A DNA stretch of 64,000 nucleotides from Escherichia boydii. Lineage in GTDB: Bacteria > Pseudomonadota > Gammaproteobacteria > Enterobacterales > Enterobacteriaceae. Position numbers and translations under genes: made by a program. Below are positions 7,989-15,817 of the stretch, in pieces; position 1 is the first letter of the stretch; each line of letters starts with the position of its first letter. Location of the stretch: contig CP169086.1 of assembly GCA_041890495.1 (NCBI GenBank), positions 1,240,001-1,304,000 of the forward strand. Reading direction: 5' to 3'. The notes under the pieces are model-generated. The model worked only from the letters and a program-made list of their open reading frames with translations, was not told the origin of the DNA and did no database searches.

Positions 7989-9892
7989 TGGGTGACCTCA
8001 TCCTCTTCGGCGGGCGTCCACATGGCCGCGAAAATCAGCGGCAGCATGGCGGCGATGTTCACTCCTCCCCAGAAAATATTGATGACGTAGCCGGAGGGGT
8101 CGTCCACCTGTCCACGCGCCACCTGGATACCGCCCCAGATAAGCCCTGCGAGGGTCAGCACCACGATGGCAATTTGCGGCTTCACCAGGTAGAGAAAACG
8201 GCCCGTTTGCCGCTCTTTTGGCGTGACGTGAAATTTGATCTGCTCGCCCCGCAGCACCGTATTGAGCGCGCGCAGGTTCATGGAAAAGAAGGAGAGGTAG
8301 GAGGCCCTGCCGTCCCAGGCCGAAATCCCCCATGTCCCGAACATAAAGGCCAGTTCAGAGAAAATAAAAAACGGGAGAAAGTGGAGATAAAACGGCGTCG
8401 ACCAGGCGGATACCGGCGGAATGCCTGTGAACAGATAAATTATGGGTGAAATCAAAAACACCGTGTTCCACACGCAGGCCATGTACGACCAGAAGGTGGT
8501 GGCATACATCAGCGTCTGGGGTAGGGAAAGCCTGAAGCGGCGACGGCTGAAGATGTTGTCATGGAACAAAATATCCAGCGAGCCGGCGGCGTACTTAAAG
8601 CGCTGGATCATCCAGGTCAGCATATCCTGCGGAGAGAGCATCTTCGACTCCACCCGCGGGTGCATGACCGAGCGCCAGCGTCGCGCGGCGTCACCGTGCA
8701 GCAGCACCGAGGTGTAAATATCTTCCGAGACGTGGAATTTGTAGGGCGTTAGCTCAGTGTCAAACGCTACGTGCGGGCGCATTGCCTCCTGCAGCGCTTC
8801 CCGCGTTTCGTCATCGCGAATATCGCGCGTATGGCGATGGATCTCCTCTTCGACGGACCAGACATAGCTGCGCAGCGCGGCCTGCATGACCGCCTCGCGA
8901 CGGTGGATGGAGGCCGCGCCGCAGCAGAAAGCCGCGTTTGCCCAGTTGCGCCGCCGCAGGATCACGTCATAGAACATGCGCGGATCGTTAAAAAACGGGT
9001 CGCGGCCAACTGTCACAGGGCCAACACACTTTTGAATTAGCCAGCCCAGACCGTAACCCACTTTGCCGGCTTTTCGCTGGCCCCAGCGCGACAAGTTCTC
9101 TCCTTCCGGAAGATCGAAGAACCACTGCGGCGTCTGCACCCAGGCCACGTCCGGATCGCGAAAATAGCCCAGCGTATGGCTGAGCAGGGTGGGAAAGACG
9201 CGGGTATCGGCGTCGCAGATAACAATAAAATCGCCGTCGGTTTGCTCAAGGCCATTGCGCAGGTTGCCGGCCTTAAAGCCGATGTTGGTCTGGCGGCTGA
9301 TATAGTTAACGCCTTCCTCTTCGCAGACGGCTTTCATCTCCGGGCGTCGGCCGTCATCAAGCACGTGGATGCGGTAGTCAATCGGGAACGGGTACGCCAT
9401 CTTCAGGGCGTCGCGAATGGACAACCTGACCAGCTCGGTGTCTTCCGAGTAGGTGGCAATGAACAAATCCACTTTTACAGGACGAGGTTCTACGGCCTCC
9501 TCTGGCGACAGGCATTCGTTAATTTCGCCGGGCGGCGGGCACTGGGGAGGATCCTGTTCTTTCCACAAATTGATGGTAAACAGCACGGTGCCAATCCACG
9601 CCAGGGTTTCGGCGAGGACCAGCGGTATGGCATACCATAATGCGTCAGTATTCAGGGAGGCGGTCCAGCGCCAGTAAATATAATTGGCACCCAGGATAAG
9701 CGCCGCGACCGCTAACACCTGCCAGGTCATCATTACCCAACGCGGTGTTGTTAACGGCTCCGGAGGACGACGATGTTCAAAACGGGAAAAATAAAAATCC
9801 ATAGTTCCGGCGTTCCTGATTCCGTGAAAATGCAGACCCATTCTGCTGCGCAGAAAGTTGCCCAAAAGCGAAAGAAAATAGCGATTAAACAA
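7985..9892 (-). CDS. Cellulose-synthase-like GT2 membrane glycosyltransferase without PilZ domain
   Basis: This processive family 2 glycosyltransferase probably polymerises a beta-glucan-like chain at the inner membrane. With the longest start (TTG at 9892) it has 635 residues. N-terminal membrane helices span about 50-110; the catalytic domain carries VDLFIATYSED, HVLDDGRR (D179-D180), ICDADTRVF (D227/D229), VQTPQWFF and SEDIYTSVLLHG (D391); further helices follow. The acceptor-site motif, usually QxxRW, here reads QRFKY (430-434). The chain ends soon after KFHVTPKE, where BcsA would continue into PilZ, so direct c-di-GMP control is unlikely. ATG at 9802 (MDFYFSRFEH) is a more natural start, with AGGA upstream. 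It is first in the leftward operon. The sugar and linkage cannot be read from sequence. Confidence 0.9.
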   Translation of the reverse strand: MFNRYFLSLLGNFLRSRMGLHFHGIRNAGTMDFYFSRFEHRRPPEPLTTPRWVMMTWQVLAVAALILGANYIYWRWTASLNTDALWYAIPLVLAETLAWIGTVLFTINLWKEQDPPQCPPPGEINECLSPEEAVEPRPVKVDLFIATYSEDTELVRLSIRDALKMAYPFPIDYRIHVLDDGRRPEMKAVCEEEGVNYISRQTNIGFKAGNLRNGLEQTDGDFIVICDADTRVFPTLLSHTLGYFRDPDVAWVQTPQWFFDLPEGENLSRWGQRKAGKVGYGLGWLIQKCVGPVTVGRDPFFNDPRMFYDVILRRRNWANAAFCCGAASIHRREAVMQAALRSYVWSVEEEIHRHTRDIRDDETREALQEAMRPHVAFDTELTPYKFHVSEDIYTSVLLHGDAARRWRSVMHPRVESKMLSPQDMLTWMIQRFKYAAGSLDILFHDNIFSRRRFRLSLPQTLMYATTFWSYMACVWNTVFLISPIIYLFTGIPPVSAWSTPFYLHFLPFFIFSELAFMFGTWGISAWDGRASYLSFFSMNLRALNTVLRGEQIKFHVTPKERQTGRFLYLVKPQIAIVVLTLAGLIWGGIQVARGQVDDPSGYVINIFWGGVNIAAMLPLIFAAMWTPAEEDEVTQ

Positions 9893-10082
9893 GATTTAAG
9901 ATAAGTGTAGAACGCCGAATAAAAGTGTCCAGCCGCGTTTTTATTAATATGTAGCAGAGGTTAATTCAGCTTAAACTCCGCTTAATATGTTTCATCTGTC
10001 GCCGATAAATTGCAGTTACTATTCCTTTAGGCTATCTACTTTATTTAGACCTTAATTTTCGTTTTCAGGCAAAGGACACCGT
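9893..10082. promoter_or_regulatory. Divergent control region of the two polysaccharide operons
   Basis: This AT-rich intergenic stretch separates the leftward glycosyltransferase operon from the rightward opgC-like operon and must hold both promoters. A weak sigma-70-like pair for the rightward operon is TTGCAG, 17 bases, TATCTA near 10010-10038. An AAAGGA-type ribosome binding site lies just before the ATG at 10083. I could not recognise a clear operator. If the glycosyltransferase starts at 9802, the region is 90 bases longer. Confidence 0.45.
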
Positions 10083-11300
10083 ATGAGCCATGTTGCGCCG
10101 TCGATCGCGCAAGAAGATAGCGCTAAATCAACGGCATGGCGTTATGCCGTTGCAGGTGCCCGGGACCTGAGAATTGACTTTATGCGCGGCATTGCCCTCG
10201 TCATGATGGTCGTGGCGCATACGGAGGTGATGTCGGTATTTAATATATTCTCCTGGGAGCGTTTTGGGCTAACTACCGGTGCAGAAGGCTTTGTCATTCT
10301 CTCGGGGTTTATGCTGGGAATGCTGAATCGCGCGCGTTTGCAAAAAGTGGTTTTGCTCACGGTTTCCTGGGGGCTTTATCTAAGGGCGTGGAAAATATAT
10401 CGCGTAAATATCATTATCATAGTGTCGTTTATTCTCCTGGCCTATATTCCACATATTAATGTTTTCGAAGTCACCCATTTTACCGACCGCTTTTCGGGTC
10501 AAAGCTGGTCGCTTTATCCTGTTACGCCGCAAATTAAAGAGACCTGGTTCAACATTATTCTCTATTTGCAGATCGGCCCCCATCAGACGCAAATTCTGGG
10601 GCTGTATATATTTTTGCTGCTCTTTAGCCCCCTTTTTTTAGGGATGCTGCAGAAAGGAAAAGTCTGGTGGCTGTTAGGGCTGTCGCTGCTGGTGTACGGC
10701 CTGTGGCAGCGGTGGCCGCTTCGGCTGACGCCGTCGGAGTTCGAATTTGCCTTTCCGCTGCTGGCCTGGCAGTTCATCTTTGTGCTGGGCATGGCCAGCG
10801 GCTGGTATAAAGCCGAACTGATCTCTTTCGCCCGTACGCCGCCGGGAAAAGTGGTGGTGGTTGCGCTGGTGATGGTGGCGCTCATTCTTGGGTTCGTCGC
10901 ACAGAACCATACCAACCCGTTTATGCCGCCCGCACTGCTCATGCACGTCATCCCGCCTGACAGCTTCAATACGTTTTATCACACCTGGGCGGCGAAGAAT
11001 GGGCTGGGCCCGGTGCGGGTGTTAAACGATATCGCCCTGATGGTCACCGTCTACCTGGTGCTGACGTATTGCTGGACGCCGCTCAACCGCCTGCTGGGAT
11101 GGTTCCTGATCCCGCTAGGGCAGCACTCGCTTTATACCTTTATTTTGCACGTGTACGTGGTGCTGCTGGTGAGCCAGTTCGTTACCTTCGATTTATGGCG
11201 TCACGCCTGGATAGAGAACACGTTAGTGCATGCGGCGGCACTGGGTATTTTGTGGCTGATGGCAAAATACGACGTCGGCGCACGCTGGATACCTAACTAA
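10083..11300 (+). CDS. OpgC-type membrane acyltransferase
   Basis: This 405-residue integral membrane protein of the OpgC/acyltransferase-3 type has about ten hydrophobic helices. The family signature is at the first helix: DLRIDFMRGIALVMMVVAHT, with the arginine and downstream histidine of the active site, followed by GAEGFVILSGFMLGMLNRAR. OpgC of E. coli transfers succinyl groups to osmoregulated periplasmic glucans. Here the gene leads an operon divergent from a glucan-synthase-like locus, so it probably decorates that polymer with acyl groups (inference). It is separated from the next gene by about 10 bases. Confidence 0.88.
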   Translation: MSHVAPSIAQEDSAKSTAWRYAVAGARDLRIDFMRGIALVMMVVAHTEVMSVFNIFSWERFGLTTGAEGFVILSGFMLGMLNRARLQKVVLLTVSWGLYLRAWKIYRVNIIIIVSFILLAYIPHINVFEVTHFTDRFSGQSWSLYPVTPQIKETWFNIILYLQIGPHQTQILGLYIFLLLFSPLFLGMLQKGKVWWLLGLSLLVYGLWQRWPLRLTPSEFEFAFPLLAWQFIFVLGMASGWYKAELISFARTPPGKVVVVALVMVALILGFVAQNHTNPFMPPALLMHVIPPDSFNTFYHTWAAKNGLGPVRVLNDIALMVTVYLVLTYCWTPLNRLLGWFLIPLGQHSLYTFILHVYVVLLVSQFVTFDLWRHAWIENTLVHAAALGILWLMAKYDVGARWIPN

Positions 11301-11311
11301 GGATGGCGGTT

Positions 11312-12211
11312 ATGCGCGAAAAATGGCTTCTGGCGGGCGTGCTGCTCGCCGCGATCCCCGCCGCAGAGGCGGCGCAAAGCAGTGATAAAGAAACCCTGCG
11401 CGATAAGAACGGTGAACCCGTTCAGGCAGGCGTGTTTACCAGCCGGTGGGGGCGTTTGTTCTCGGGAAATGACAAGAAATTTTCAGGGGCTCTGAGCTTC
11501 AGTTCAGGGCTGAAAGAGCAGATGGTGAGCGTGCCTAATAGCTCTGACAGCGCCGCGCAGGAAAAAAAAATTAACCAGACGCTGAATCTTAGTCTGCAGT
11601 ATTCGCCCTACAGCTTCTGGTTTGCCAACATTACCTCCCGGCTACCGGTCAGAGATACCACCCGCTATACCGCCGATTTTCGCTACAGCTTCGGCTATGA
11701 CGACTGGCATGCCAATACGTTCAGCCTGGTATACGGCAACTACGGCGATAACCACTTCTGGACATCGGGCAGCCGGAGACACACCTATTTCGAACAGGGC
11801 GCCTTTACGCTTGCCTATAAGTTTTCGCTACCGAAACCGGTTGAAAACACGCTCCTGATTAATAAAGGGGACTCTATCATTTGCCAGGTCGGGTACAGCT
11901 GGGTTCCGCGGTACTACGACCTTAGCAGCGATGACATCCGCAAAAATAAAAACGTCATGCTCGGCGGCTGCGGTTACACCTTTAAACAACATTTCTTCGT
12001 TCGCGCAACGGCGTTCTGGTTCCCGGACAGCAGCCAGCAGCAGCCCTGGAACGGCGATTACAGCTACAGCTTTGGCTACGCGGGCTATACGCCGGGATCG
12101 TTTTCCGTCCAGTACGCAAACTATGCCGGGACGCGCTATCCGGGGCACGGCAACGGTAACGCAAAATTCAGGGAAGGGACCGTGAGCCTTATCTGGTTCT
12201 TACCGCTATAG
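11312..12211 (+). CDS. Predicted outer-membrane beta-barrel protein
   Basis: The product (299 residues) starts with a signal peptide, MREKWLLAGVLLAAIPAAEA. I prefer ATG at 11312 because AAGGA lies 8 bases upstream; an in-frame ATG at 11303 is too close to it. The mature part is rich in alternating aromatic strands typical of outer-membrane barrels: NLSLQYSPYSFWFANITSRL, YTADFRYSFGYDDWHAN, FSLVYGNYGDNHFW, YSYSFGYAGYTPGSFSVQYA. It ends in a strand closing with WFLPL. Two cysteines (IICQVGY and GGCGYTF) may pair. No family name could be assigned. Placed between an acyltransferase and the regulatory genes, it could be an export channel or surface receptor for the polymer (inference). Confidence 0.7.
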   Translation: MREKWLLAGVLLAAIPAAEAAQSSDKETLRDKNGEPVQAGVFTSRWGRLFSGNDKKFSGALSFSSGLKEQMVSVPNSSDSAAQEKKINQTLNLSLQYSPYSFWFANITSRLPVRDTTRYTADFRYSFGYDDWHANTFSLVYGNYGDNHFWTSGSRRHTYFEQGAFTLAYKFSLPKPVENTLLINKGDSIICQVGYSWVPRYYDLSSDDIRKNKNVMLGGCGYTFKQHFFVRATAFWFPDSSQQQPWNGDYSYSFGYAGYTPGSFSVQYANYAGTRYPGHGNGNAKFREGTVSLIWFLPL

Positions 12212-12220
12212 GAGGGATAC

Positions 12221-13434
12221 ATGTCGGCGCTGCACGTGTTAATCGTTGAAGATTCGCTGATTTATCGTCGTCTACTCTCCCGGATGCTCACCCAGTGGGG
12301 TATCTCGTGAGCGAGGCGGAAAATGGTGTTGCCGCGCTGGAAATCTTGTCCAGCCAGCCGGTCAGCATGGTGATAAGCGACTGGGAAATGCCGGAAATGG
12401 ACGGGCTGACGCTGTGTCAGACCATCCGCAACCGCCAGTTTGGCCACTACGTGTATATCATCCTGTTGACGGCCCGCGAGAATGCCGGGGACGTGACGCA
12501 GGGTTTTGACGCGGGGGCGGATGATTTTTTGAGTAAGCCCGTTGAACAGGCTGAACTCCGGGCGCGGCTCCACGCCGGGGTGCGTATTTTGACGCTTGAA
12601 GCGACCCTCGCGGCGCACAACAAGCGCCTGAGTGAAGCGTTGCACCAGATTGAAAAAGATCTTGAACTGGCGGCGCGCGTTCAGCATTCGGTGCTGCCTT
12701 CACGCCGCTTACGCTATGGGGACTACTTCTCCGACTGGCTTTTCTTACCGTCAGCCTGGGTCTCGGGCGATGTGTTCAATATCTTTCCGCTGGATTCCCA
12801 TCTGGGATTCTATTGCGTTGATGTCTCGGGTCACGGCGTGGGGGCGGCGATGATGTCCCTCGCGGTGGCTCGCCAGTTTTTACACGGCCGGGTGGTGGAT
12901 CGTTTTCTGTTTACCGATGAGGGCGGCATTCAGTCACCCGCGGAGGTCGTCAGGATGTTGAACAGCCGCTTTTGCAGTGAAGAGAGCGACATCACCAGTT
13001 ATTTCACGCTCATTTACGGCGTGATCGATCCAGAAACTGGGCAGGGGTTGCTGTGCCAGGCAGGGCATCCTACTCCCGTCATTGTGAACGCAGACAGCGC
13101 CGTCACGTCCGTGGGCGATGGCGGCCCGCCGGTCGGGCTGATCCCAGACCTGAGCTGGGAGGATGTCGCGTTTACCCTCAATCCGGGGGATCGCTTATGC
13201 TTATTCAGTGACGGTATTACGGAGTGTGAGGACGTCAGCGGCGAGCAGTTTGGCCCGCTGCGTCTCGAACGGTGGCTTCATGAGCATGCCCGGCTCCCGG
13301 TTGACCAGCTCCTGCCGCGGTTCGGTGACCACCTGACCGGCTGGCGCAACGCAAATCGTGATGAACCGATCGCCTTAACCGACGACGTGTCACTGCTCGT
13401 GATTGAACGTCAGGGAGAACAGAATGATTATTAA
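12221..13434 (+). pseudogene. Response regulator-PP2C phosphatase (RsbU/SypE-like), frameshifted in this sequence
   Basis: From ATG 12221, after a GGAGG site, the frame reads LHVLIVEDSLIYRRLLSR and MLTQWG, then hits TGA at 12308. The +1 frame continues perfectly as YLVSEAENGVAALEIL and VISDWEMPEMDG to the stop at 13434. One base is missing near 12297-12303 (run of four G). The composite is about 405 residues: a receiver domain (acidic pair in VEDS, acceptor D in SDWEMP, K in LSKPVE), a coiled linker (AHNKRLSEALHQIEKDLELAARVQ), then a PP2C/SpoIIE phosphatase with DVSGHGVGAAM and LFSDGITEC. Family logic: phosphorylation of the receiver tunes dephosphorylation of a STAS protein, and the next gene encodes one. 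A GTG at 12295 could give a product lacking the first receiver strand. Confidence 0.85.
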
Positions 13435-13762
13435 CACCGAGCGATTAGCGCATGCCAATATTCTCACTCCCGCGGTCCGGCGGCTGGATGCCTCCGTTGC
13501 CGCGACGTTTAAAGCGTCCGTGACGGAGGAGATTGGCAGCGATCGTAAAGCCTTAATCGTCGACTTTAGCAAAGTGGATTTCATCGACAGCAGCGGGCTG
13601 GGAATGCTGGTGTCGTTGTTCAAGCTAATGAACGGTAAAGGCGAAATGGCGCTGTGCTCCCTGAACCCAGGGATCATGAACATGTTCACCCTGACCCGAA
13701 TGGATCGCATATTCCGCATCTATCCGGATAAACATAGCGCGCTTGCGCAGCTGGGGCAGTAG
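13424..13762 (+). CDS. STAS-domain anti-sigma factor antagonist-like protein (RsbV/SypA type)
   Basis: This 112-residue single STAS domain starts at ATG 13424, overlapping the phosphatase gene by 11 bases. The hallmark is VDFIDSSGLGMLVSLF at about residues 51-66; the serine in DSSGLG (S56 or S57) is the site that RsbW-type kinases phosphorylate and PP2C enzymes dephosphorylate. Downstream it directly abuts the kinase gene, so kinase, substrate and phosphatase genes are contiguous. No sigma factor gene lies nearby. By analogy with SypA in Vibrio, the unphosphorylated STAS protein might act directly on biofilm or polysaccharide output; that is inference. Confidence 0.9.
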   Translation: MIINTERLAHANILTPAVRRLDASVAATFKASVTEEIGSDRKALIVDFSKVDFIDSSGLGMLVSLFKLMNGKGEMALCSLNPGIMNMFTLTRMDRIFRIYPDKHSALAQLGQ

Positions 13763-14188
13763 ATGCAGAGGCCGGAGCAGGCTGAATTTCCGGCGGCGAT
13801 CGATTCCCTGACGCCGCTGTCCGGCTGGCTGGGAGACAGGTTGAGCGCGCTTCCCGTAGATGATGAGTGGCGTTTCGCCTTCGATCTCGCCGCCTGTGAA
13901 GTGGCGACGAATATCATCCGCTACGCGCTTCACGAGGATAACTCGCGCGTCTTTAGCGTCCAGTTCGACGTCCGCGGCAACGACGTCTGCGTTGTTTTTA
14001 GCGACGCGGGTGACGCGTTCCCGCAGGAGCGGCTTGAGGCCGCCAGGCGAGACCGCTTCTGCGAAATGTCGCCGCTGCTGGAGAGCGGCAGGGGGCTGAT
14101 GCTCATTTTGCTGAGCGTCGATCGTTTCACTGTGGAACGCGTGGCGGGTGAAAATATCGCCACGCTTGAAAAGAAAATAAGCGTATGA
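13763..14188 (+). CDS. RsbW-like serine/threonine protein kinase (HATPase)
   Basis: This 141-residue protein has a stand-alone GHKL ATPase domain as in anti-sigma factor kinases. The N box is FDLAACEVATNIIRYAL, G1 is FSDAGDAFP, and G2 is GRGLMLILLSVD. It starts at the base after the STAS gene stop. The expected reaction is ATP-dependent phosphorylation of the STAS protein on serine, reversed by the upstream PP2C. The usual third partner, an alternative sigma factor, is absent from this neighbourhood, so the kinase may sequester another target. A hairpin overlaps its stop codon. Confidence 0.87.
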   Translation: MQRPEQAEFPAAIDSLTPLSGWLGDRLSALPVDDEWRFAFDLAACEVATNIIRYALHEDNSRVFSVQFDVRGNDVCVVFSDAGDAFPQERLEAARRDRFCEMSPLLESGRGLMLILLSVDRFTVERVAGENIATLEKKISV

Positions 14189-14204
14189 CCTGCGGGCCAT
14201 ACGC
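14181..14204. terminator. Hairpin between convergent genes
   Basis: GCGTATG and CATACGC form a 7-bp stem around a short GC loop. It overlaps the stop of the kinase gene and lies 13 bases beyond the aroY stop. T-rich flanks occur on both sides, so it could end transcription from both directions. Confidence 0.6.
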
Positions 14205-14216
14205 GCGTGATTTTCT

Positions 14217-15704
14217 CTATTTTTTACCGGCAAACAGCTCCGGTGCCCACGGACGCGGATCCACCTCCATAAACGGCGCGCGCTCGAAGCGGTCCTTCAG
14301 CGCCCACGGCACCGTGCAGTCGAAGATCGTCTTGCAGGAAATGCCGTTGCCGCGAATCGAGGTGCTGTAATCCGGCGACTGGGACGGATCCAGCTGGTGG
14401 CCGCGGATCCCCGGAATGTTAGTGATGCTGACATCGCCCTGCATGCGGGTGGTCATCGCCCACAGGATGTCGTCGCTGTCGAAAATATCCACGTCTTCGT
14501 CGACAAGAATAATGTTTTTCAGCTCCGAATAGGTGGCTAAGGCGATGAGCGCCGCCTGGCCCTGGCGTCCTTCGTCTGACGGCTGGCGTTTTTTCACCTG
14601 CAATATCCCGAGGAACTTACCGCCGCCCGCCGTATGGGCATAGACGTTTTGCAGGAAGCCCGGAATAGCCTCTTCAACGGCATTACGGATGCTGGCCTCG
14701 GTCGGCAATCCGGCCAGCGTGGTATGTTCTTCACCCGGTCCCACCAGCGTCTGGAGTATCGCGTGGTTTCGCATGGTCACGGCTTTCACTTTGATCACCG
14801 GCAGGGAGGGATTCGCCTCGCCGCAGTAGCCCGGGAACTCCGGCATCGCGTGGCCGGTGTTGGTGTGCTGATCCTCTCTCACGCGTACGCCCGGAAGCAG
14901 TTCGCCTTCGATGATGATTTCCGCCCGCGCGATGGCTTTCTCTTTTACCGCCACGCCCTGCACCAGCTCGACCGGCTGCTGGCGCAGCGCTCCGGCGACG
15001 CCCAGCTCGTTGTAGCCGAACGGCGTGGTAGGGGCCTCAAAACACGCGCCGATATAGATGGCGGGATCGAGCCCCATGTTGATCGTCACCGGCAGCGGTT
15101 TTCCGGCATCCTCAGCCTTTTTGCGGAACACTTCGATATGGCGCCCGGCGGCAAGGAACATGGAAAGCTCGTCGCGCTCCTGGACGCAGAGGCGGTGAAT
15201 GGTGACATCCGTCAGCGAGCTGTCTTCCGGATCGCTTGCCAGCACCAGCCCCAGGCAGAAGAACGGACCTGCATCAATCGGCGTGTTGGTCGGGGCCGGA
15301 AGCAGTTTACGCAGATCGAAGTCGGGATCGTCAGCGTAGAAGATCTGCTCCTGACAAGGGGCCAGCGAGGCCGGAACGACAACCGGCGCAACCGGTTTTT
15401 TCACCGCCTGGCCAACGTGTTTTGCCAGTTCAGAGGGCTCGCAGCCTAACAGATGCGCCGCGCGCTCGCGGCTGGCGTGCATACCCACCAGAATCCGGGA
15501 GCCCGGATAGCCCTTAACGCTGTTGAACATCATGGCCGGGCCCGTGCGGGTTGGGCGTTTGACCGTGCCGCCCGCGCCGATATGGCGATAAACGCCCGCC
15601 AGCTCCGCGTTGGGATCGACCGGACGATCGGTTTCAAGATACTGCCCTTCGTGGCGCTGCAGTAAGGCGATGGCGCTGCGGAGATCGTTAATCTTGTTTT
15701 CCAT
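14217..15704 (-). CDS. aroY: UbiD-family protocatechuate/gallate decarboxylase AroY
   Basis: This 495-residue UbiD-family enzyme uses prenylated FMN for reversible non-oxidative decarboxylation of aromatic acids such as protocatechuate (to catechol) or gallate. I recognise it as AroY of Klebsiella/Enterobacter from the nearly unbroken family text: SAIALLQRHEGQYLETDRPV, VDPNAELAGVYRHIGAGG, NMGLDPAIYIGACFEAPTTP, ELGVAGALRQQPVELVQGVA, TNTGHAMPEFPGYCGEANPS and LPTEASIRNAVEEAIPGFLQ. Length matches the family. No ubiX-like flavin prenyltransferase gene or small D subunit gene is adjacent, so the cofactor must come from elsewhere in the genome. A LysR regulator is encoded divergently 113 bases away. 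Confidence 0.92.
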   Translation of the reverse strand: MENKINDLRSAIALLQRHEGQYLETDRPVDPNAELAGVYRHIGAGGTVKRPTRTGPAMMFNSVKGYPGSRILVGMHASRERAAHLLGCEPSELAKHVGQAVKKPVAPVVVPASLAPCQEQIFYADDPDFDLRKLLPAPTNTPIDAGPFFCLGLVLASDPEDSSLTDVTIHRLCVQERDELSMFLAAGRHIEVFRKKAEDAGKPLPVTINMGLDPAIYIGACFEAPTTPFGYNELGVAGALRQQPVELVQGVAVKEKAIARAEIIIEGELLPGVRVREDQHTNTGHAMPEFPGYCGEANPSLPVIKVKAVTMRNHAILQTLVGPGEEHTTLAGLPTEASIRNAVEEAIPGFLQNVYAHTAGGGKFLGILQVKKRQPSDEGRQGQAALIALATYSELKNIILVDEDVDIFDSDDILWAMTTRMQGDVSITNIPGIRGHQLDPSQSPDYSTSIRGNGISCKTIFDCTVPWALKDRFERAPFMEVDPRPWAPELFAGKK

Positions 15705-15817
15705 ATTTTCCTCCCTTGGTTGAATACCTCCATTTTTATGGCAATGACCAATAGCATCAATTGCATCATTAATGTTAAATTGATAAGTAAATTAATATCA
15801 ATATAAGGAGGCGTCTC
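15705..15817. promoter_or_regulatory. Divergent promoter region aroY / LysR regulator
   Basis: This short AT-rich spacer has a dense A/T palindromic tract (ATTAATGTTAAATTGATAAG near 15769-15788) of the kind LysR proteins bind. A strong AAGGAGG site lies just before the regulator ATG at 15818. The exact operator is not determined. Confidence 0.45.

Noticed and set aside
1..14188. Standard bcs cellulose operon
   Set aside because: No BcsB, BcsC, BcsZ, BcsG or PilZ is encoded; DUF3131, OpgC-type and partner-switch genes are present instead.
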